Shown: one piece after another, positions 6,413-9,474 of the stretch
Position numbering within the stretch: the stretch's first letter is position 1
Layout: each line of letters begins with the position of its first letter
Source of the DNA: an uncultured Ruminiclostridium sp.
Lineage (GTDB): Bacteria > Bacillota > Clostridia > Oscillospirales > Ruminococcaceae
NCBI GenBank assembly: GCA_910585505.1
Contig: CAJUFF010000110.1
Coordinates: 1 to 9,474 of the forward strand
Direction of reading: 5' to 3'
Length of the DNA: 9,474 nucleotides
Position numbers and translations under genes: made by a program
The notes under the pieces: generated by a model
What the model was told of the DNA's origin: nothing
Database searches by the model: none
What the model saw: the letters and a program-made list of their open reading frames with translations, nothing else

Positions 6413-6468
6413 GCCCTAATTCCCGATCGACAACAAAATTTGCCTATACTTTGATCGGGAATTAGGGC
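6413..6468. repeat. Variable-stem hairpin f
   Basis: A 16-bp perfect stem, GCCCTAATTCCCGATC (6413-6428) / 6453-6468, with a 24-nt loop holding AACAAAATTTGCC. The inner 12 bp again begin TAAT and end ATTA. It lies 8 bp after hairpin e and shares its ACAAAATTT loop core but not its stem. Its right edge runs into the MITE-end-like sequence at 6462-6481. Confidence 0.75.
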
Positions 6469-6481
6469 AATACCGCATAAA
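6462..6481 (+). mobile_element. Solo copy of the MITE terminal sequence
   Basis: TTAGGGCAATACCGCATAAA matches the left end of the palindromic element at 8826-9005 (TTAAGGCAATACCGCACAAA) at 18 of 20 positions. No matching inverted end is found downstream before the GNAT promoter, so this is either a decayed remnant or a preferred joining site. Confidence 0.45.
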
Positions 6482-6536
6482 AAAGTTTTCGCCACAGCAC
6501 TTATGATTTTCAGCCAAAAGCGCTATAGCGTTTCTA

Positions 6537-6565
6537 TTGACAATGTAACGGCTTTGATATATAAT
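6537..6565 (+). promoter_or_regulatory. Perfect consensus sigma-A promoter for the acetyltransferase
   Basis: TTGACA (6537-6542), a 17-bp spacer, and TATAAT (6560-6565): both hexamers and the spacing are consensus. The expected start near 6572 leaves a leader of about 50 nt before ATG 6625. Confidence 0.85.
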
Positions 6566-6624
6566 TATTACTGAGATAAATGGGAATTTAACGATATAAA
6601 TAATCTACGATGAGGAAAAACATA

Positions 6625-7008
6625 ATGATATACAAATTCAACGAAAAAGTGTCTGTAAAAGCATTGGCAGATTTACGTGAATCTGTGGGTTGGAACAGGA
6701 TGGAAAGAGAGTATAAAAACCCTTTGATGACATCGTATTACCATATTGCAGTTTATGAATATGATAAGCTGATTGGGTATATTGATAGTGTATCAAATGG
6801 GGTAACAGATGCTTATATTCAGGATTTAATGGTTTGTCCGGATTATCAAGGCAAAGGGATTGGCACAGACCTGATGGATAAAATGATTGAATATCTGAAG
6901 GAAAAGCGTATCTACATGATTTCAGTGGTTTATGAAGAATGCTTGAAGCCGTTTTATGAGCGATTTGGGTTTTATAATATGCTATGTGGGCAAATGGAAA
7001 CATATTAA
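6625..7008 (+). CDS. GNAT family N-acetyltransferase
   Basis: 127 aa from ATG 6625. It is a small cytoplasmic enzyme of the Gcn5-related acetyltransferase fold, which transfers acetyl from acetyl-CoA to an amine; the substrate cannot be read from the sequence. Seen: a central strand IQDLMVCPDYQGKGIGTDLMDKMIEYL containing the motif A pyrophosphate-binding loop (Q-G-K-G-I-G), then YMISVVYEECLKPFYERFGF, the usual motif B region with the C-terminal FYERFGF. I chose ATG 6625 because GAGGA (6612-6616) lies 8 nt upstream; the in-frame ATG at 6610 has no ribosome binding site and would add five residues. It is a single-gene unit with its own consensus promoter and terminator. Its codons are more AT-rich than those of the ATPase or azl genes, which may indicate transfer. 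Confidence 0.87.
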   Translation: MIYKFNEKVSVKALADLRESVGWNRMEREYKNPLMTSYYHIAVYEYDKLIGYIDSVSNGVTDAYIQDLMVCPDYQGKGIGTDLMDKMIEYLKEKRIYMISVVYEECLKPFYERFGFYNMLCGQMETY

Positions 7009-7070
7009 AATCGTACATAATACAGTCTCTCAAGCAAATTCCTATTTATGGGAGTAATCGAATATTTACC

Positions 7071-7114
7071 AAATCCCCGAAGCGACTACCAATAATTGCT
7101 TCGGGGATTTTCTT
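7071..7114 (+). terminator. Intrinsic terminator of the acetyltransferase gene
   Basis: AAATCCCCGAAGC (7071-7083) pairs perfectly with GCTTCGGGGATTT (7098-7110) around a 14-nt loop, and the right arm runs into TTTTCTT. It begins 62 bp after the GNAT stop codon. Confidence 0.85.
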
Positions 7115-7653
7115 CATGAGTATCGTCCTAAAAGAGGGTTTTCCCCTTTTTGTAAGCACATGTTTTCCTTTGATGTTATCCCCGAATGGTAAAAAATTTT
7201 TTACAGCCCCTTATAAAAATAATGCCGTCAGAATTTTTTTTCAAAAATAAAATGGACTTTTTTTTGCTTTATAAAAAAATCATATAATCAAAAATATTTC
7301 CTCGATTTGATTTTTTCTTTTGGTAAAAGGGTTTGTATAAAATCAAGGTGTTTTTTTGCCCTAAAAAATACATATTAAAAATATACAAACAGTGGGGTGA
7401 AGTATGAAATGTTTTTTTAATGTTTTATAACATTTTTTTCGGTAATTTATTTAAAAGGATTTTTCACACAAGTTTATTGTGCAATAGCTATAAAATAAAT
7501 TATCATAATTTGTTATAAATTACTAATATTTGCGTTATCGCATTTTTTTTCTTTTTTTAAAAAATATAAAGAAATACAAAAAAGCTTTGATGATCATATG
7601 GTAAAAAACAAATGAACATCATATTTCCGGGCAATAAAAGCTTTCGGTATAAT
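7115..7653. other. Extremely AT-rich non-coding spacer
   Basis: About 540 bp with many A and T homopolymer runs (including runs of eight or more T) and no gene-like frame. Visible details: a 16-bp palindrome GTAAAAAATTTTTTAC at 7189-7204; a small hairpin CACAA/TTGTG near 7467-7481; two copies of AAAAGCTTT about 57 bp apart (near 7580 and 7636-7644); and an eight-codon ORF near 7404 behind GGGGTG that I do not accept as a gene. Composition differs sharply from the flanking genes. No RNA gene or array was recognised. Confidence 0.7.
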
Positions 7654-7682
7654 TTGCATTTTTTTCCGGATTATGTTATTAT
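7654..7682 (+). promoter_or_regulatory. Possible promoter for azlCD
   Basis: TTGCAT (7654-7659), a 17-bp spacer, TATTAT (7677-7682), with more TATAAT-like sequence just downstream. It would leave a leader of about 150 nt before azlC. A TATAAT at 7810-7815 lies closer to the gene but has no good -35 partner. Chance matches are expected in such AT-rich DNA. Confidence 0.3.
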
Positions 7683-7840
7683 ATAATTTGTATAATATTA
7701 TTGATAAATCATTAGTCAGATAAGCTGAAAACTGGAAAGAATTTGAAAATAGTGTTTGGAAGTAATTTTGATTTTCGATCTGATTTTATATTGTTTGAAA
7801 ATCGGTACATATAATGTAAAAAACAAAGAGAGGCTATCTA

Positions 7841-8533
7841 ATGACAACAGATTTTTTCAGAGGAGTTCGTCACGGAATACCGATTGCTCTTGGGTACCTT
7901 TCGGTTTCCTTCGGCTTCGGAATAATGGCGGTTCGGGCGGGGTTGTCACCTTTGGCGGCGGTTATGATTTCGGTGACTAACCTTACCTCGGCGGGACAGG
8001 CAGCGGGGATATCGGTTATATCTGCCGGTGGAACTCTGGCAGAAATGGCATTGACCCAGTTTATCATAAATATGCGCTACTCCCTTATGGGGTTCTCGCT
8101 TTCTCAAAAATTGAACCGGAATTTTAATACGCTTCACAGAATGATCGCTTCGTTCGGTATAACCGATGAAATTTTCGCGGTAGCTTCGGCGCAGCCTCAC
8201 GAGATATCGCCTTCCTATATGTACGGTCTTATTTCAATGGGGTTTTTCGGGTGGAGTTTCGGTACTCTTTTGGGAGCATCGGCGGGACGGGTATTACCGC
8301 AGCCGCTCATGGACGCTATGGGGCTTGTACTGTACGGAATGTTTTTGGCAATAATTATTCCTCCCGCAAAAAGAAAATTAAGCGTTCTATCGGTGGTGCT
8401 GATTGCGGCGGGGGTGTCGGTGCTTTGCAGATATGTATTTTTATTAAGCGGCGGATTTTCCATTATAATAAGCGGTGCAGCGGCGGCTGCCGCGGGTGCC
8501 GTGCTGTTTCCCGTAAAGGACGGTGAAGCATGA
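7841..8533 (+). CDS. azlC: AzlC family branched-chain amino acid exporter, large subunit
   Basis: 230 aa integral membrane protein of the AzlC (LIV-E) family, which together with AzlD exports branched-chain amino acids and analogues such as 4-azaleucine. Family features seen: the N-terminal FFRGVRHGIPIALGYLSVSFGFG, the ..AVMISVTNLTSAGQAAG segment, ALTQFIINMRYSLMGFSLSQKL, FGITDEIFAVA, then several C-terminal hydrophobic helices. Length is normal for the family. The start is supported by GAGAGG (7828-7833), 7 nt upstream. Its stop codon overlaps the azlD start in an ATGA arrangement, so the two subunits are translationally coupled. No T-box or leucine-type leader was recognised in the long upstream spacer. 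Confidence 0.93.
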   Translation: MTTDFFRGVRHGIPIALGYLSVSFGFGIMAVRAGLSPLAAVMISVTNLTSAGQAAGISVISAGGTLAEMALTQFIINMRYSLMGFSLSQKLNRNFNTLHRMIASFGITDEIFAVASAQPHEISPSYMYGLISMGFFGWSFGTLLGASAGRVLPQPLMDAMGLVLYGMFLAIIIPPAKRKLSVLSVVLIAAGVSVLCRYVFLLSGGFSIIISGAAAAAAGAVLFPVKDGEA

Positions 8534-8829
8534 GCATAGTATTGTATATTACGGTAATGGCGTTGGTGACTTATATTGTGAGAATGTTTCCCCTAACATT
8601 TTTCAGAAGAAAAATAAAGTCGCGTTTTCTCAAGAGTTTTCTTTTTTATATTCCATATGCTATATTGAGCGCCATGACCATTCCCGCGATTTTTTATTCT
8701 ACGGGAAGCGTGATAACGGCGGCAGTTGGGACGGTAATAGCTGTGGTATTGGCTTACTATGAGCTGCCGCTTATTGTTGTGGCTCTGGCTGCGTCGGCAG
8801 GGGCGTTTGCAGCGGGATTTTTTATTTAA
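8530..8829 (+). CDS. azlD: AzlD family branched-chain amino acid exporter, small subunit
   Basis: 99 aa, a normal length for AzlD, with about three to four membrane helices. It shows the family's YIVRMFPLTFFRRKIKSRFLKSFLFYIPYAILSAMTIPAIF region at residues 15-55. It is expected to form the exporter complex with AzlC. The start ATG at 8530 overlaps the azlC stop, and AAAGGA (8516-8521) is 8 nt upstream. The stop codon TAA (8827-8829) is part of the TTAA that begins the palindromic element at 8826, so the element was inserted at, or supplies, the end of the gene without apparently truncating the protein. Confidence 0.92.
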   Translation: MSIVLYITVMALVTYIVRMFPLTFFRRKIKSRFLKSFLFYIPYAILSAMTIPAIFYSTGSVITAAVGTVIAVVLAYYELPLIVVALAASAGAFAAGFFI

Positions 8830-9005
8830 GGCAATACCGCACAAAGATTGTCGTGCAGACGCGCAGTGAGCTTTTTCGTCAGATTGTCCAAAACGACGCA
8901 GGAATACCGGCGTATTTCAAGGAGTTTTGGGCAAAAATGACGGAAAAGATGCAAGCGTATGCGCGGCAAAGCGCGCAGCGCGGTCTTTGCGCGGTGTTGC
9001 CTTAA
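8826..9005. mobile_element. 180-bp palindromic MITE-like element
   Basis: The first 22 bp (8826-8847) and last 22 bp (8984-9005) are inverted copies at 20 of 22 positions, beginning TTAAGGCAA. Inner segments are also complementary: CCAAAAC (8888-8894) / GTTTTGG (8924-8930), and an apex AATAC-CGGC-GTATT (8903-8916). The whole element can therefore fold as one long interrupted hairpin. TTAA at both ends may be the target duplication or part of the ends. It has no transposase. An open minus-strand frame spans it, but that is a by-product of its composition. The right arm is noticeably GC-rich. It probably also works as a 3' hairpin for azlCD. A solo end-like copy occurs at 6462-6481. Confidence 0.65.
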
Positions 9006-9085
9006 TACCGGCAATTTGTAAATTTTAAATCTTTAAATATGAGATTATCCATTACAAGAATGACCTTTTTGGATTTGATACCAAA

Positions 9086-9126
9086 CCTTTTTTAAACTAT
9101 GGATAAAATCCATAGTTTAAAAAAGG
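9086..9126. repeat. Variable-stem hairpin a
   Basis: A perfect 17-bp stem CCTTTTTTAAACTATGG (9086-9102) / 9110-9126 with a 7-nt loop; the loop plus closing pairs read GGATAAAATCC. Outside, GGATTTGATA (9071-9080) and TATCAATCC (9132-9140) can extend it imperfectly. The right flank GGAATTATATCAATC resembles the end of spoIIID at 71-85 in reverse complement. Confidence 0.75.
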
Positions 9127-9178
9127 AATTATATCAATCCATCAAAAAGATAAACAAACAGGAGCGAAGCGACTAATT

Positions 9179-9248
9179 GTCCTTTCCGCTTCCCTTTCGG
9201 ACTCCGAAAGGGAAGTAGGGGAGTCCAAAGGACGGGGGCAACGCCCCC
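9179..9248. repeat. REP-like compound palindrome
   Basis: Three nested or adjacent hairpins: outer GTCCTTT (9179-9185) / AAAGGAC (9227-9233), inner CTTCCCTTTCGGA (9189-9201) / its exact complement (9203-9215) with a single base between, then GGGGGC-AAC-GCCCCC (9234-9248). GC content is far above the surroundings. This is typical of dispersed extragenic palindromes; only one copy is in the window. Confidence 0.6.
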
Positions 9249-9306
9249 AAAGCTTGTGTGTTTTTTGCACTGTTGTAATTTTGTTTAAACTTTTTTTGGA
9301 TTGCTA

Positions 9307-9354
9307 TAATATCGTTTTAAAAAGTGGATAAAATGGCTTTTTAAAACGATATTA
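9307..9354. repeat. Variable-stem hairpin b
   Basis: A perfect 18-bp stem TAATATCGTTTTAAAAAG (9307-9324) / 9337-9354 with a 12-nt loop TGGATAAAATGG. It begins TAAT and ends ATTA. The 5' flank GGATTGCTATAAT resembles the reverse complement of the right flank of hairpin a (GGATTGATATAAT). Confidence 0.8.
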
Positions 9355-9363
9355 GTGTTTAAG

Positions 9364-9426
9364 GTATACTCTGTTTTGACTGTAGACTTTGTTATATTTT
9401 GTCTACAGTCAAAACAGAGATTATAC
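9364..9426. repeat. Variable-stem hairpin c
   Basis: A perfect 19-bp stem CTCTGTTTTGACTGTAGAC (9369-9387) / 9401-9419, extended by GTATA (9364-9368) / TATAC (9422-9426) across a 2-nt bulge. On the minus strand the loop reads AAAATATAACAAA closed by GAC/GTC and aligns with hairpin e at 6362-6388. It abuts hairpin d with no gap. Confidence 0.8.
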
Positions 9427-9474
9427 TAATAACCATTTTGACACAGGATAAAATCATAGTCAAAATGGTTATTA
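9427..9474. repeat. Variable-stem hairpin d, at the window edge
   Basis: A perfect 16-bp stem TAATAACCATTTTGAC (9427-9442) / 9459-9474 with a 16-nt loop containing GGATAAAAT. It is preceded by TTATAC as in hairpin e. It begins TAAT and ends ATTA exactly at the window end, so the array may continue. Confidence 0.8.

Noticed and set aside
7128..7153. Second terminator after the GNAT gene (AAAAGAGGG / CCCCTTTTT)
   Set aside because: Two internal mismatches in a 9-bp stem; too weak beside the perfect terminator at 7071-7114.
7400..7430. Eight-codon ORF MKCFFNVL behind GGGGTG
   Set aside because: Too short and in homopolymer-rich DNA; nothing else supports translation.
7654..7840. T-box or amino acid-responsive leader upstream of azlC
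   Set aside because: No T-box sequence, no specifier-loop architecture and no terminator directly before azlC.
8826..9014. A minus-strand frame spanning the palindromic element
   Set aside because: It coincides with the inverted-repeat element, has no ribosome binding site evidence and no similarity to a transposase.
9300..9474. Possible CRISPR array
   Set aside because: The units are individual hairpins with different stems and irregular spacing. There is no constant direct repeat of 24 bp or more separated by uniform spacers, and no cas gene.

Overview
The window looks like chromosomal DNA from a spore-forming, low-to-mid GC anaerobic Firmicute of the class Clostridia, probably a Ruminococcaceae/Oscillospirales-type gut bacterium. 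The evidence is a spoIIID sporulation regulator, an RsgI-type anti-sigma factor paired with an ECF sigma factor, Firmicute-style Shine-Dalgarno sites, and moderately GC-rich genes separated by very AT-rich spacers full of palindromes. No database search was possible, so the taxonomy is inference.

Layout, left to right: spoIIID on the minus strand (79-450); a divergently oriented Ca2+-type P-type ATPase (545-3364); a 530-bp spacer with a promoter-terminator pair and a small repeat-like segment; a three-gene operon (3897-6144) of a secreted Cys/Asp-rich ten-repeat protein, an ECF sigma factor and its membrane-anchored anti-sigma factor; a candidate structured non-coding RNA with its own terminator (about 6151-6325); two variable-stem hairpins (6346-6468); a GNAT acetyltransferase behind a perfect consensus promoter (6537-7008); a 700-bp extremely AT-rich spacer; the azlC-azlD branched-chain amino acid exporter pair (7841-8829); a 180-bp palindromic MITE-like element lying on the azlD stop codon (8826-9005); and a tail (9061-9474) that is almost entirely hairpins.

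Functionally, the centre has a divalent-cation theme. The ATPase keeps most SERCA-like Ca2+ ligands. The secreted protein carries ten Dx[DN]xDG-type loops interleaved with Cys/His clusters and a His-rich tail. The anti-sigma factor has Cys and His residues in its extracytoplasmic part and a His-rich end. A plausible reading is an envelope sensing or metal/Ca2+-buffering circuit in which the sigma factor drives its own operon, but this is inference.

The most unusual signal is in the non-coding DNA: at least seven hairpins whose perfect or near-perfect 12-24 bp stems differ completely from one another, while their outer ends (TAAT...ATTA, TATAC-like flanks) and loop cores (GGATAAAAT or ACAAAATTT) recur. 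Ordinary copying of a MITE would not give different but perfectly self-complementary stems. Two further strong perfect inverted repeats lie inside the first 140 bp of the sigma factor gene.
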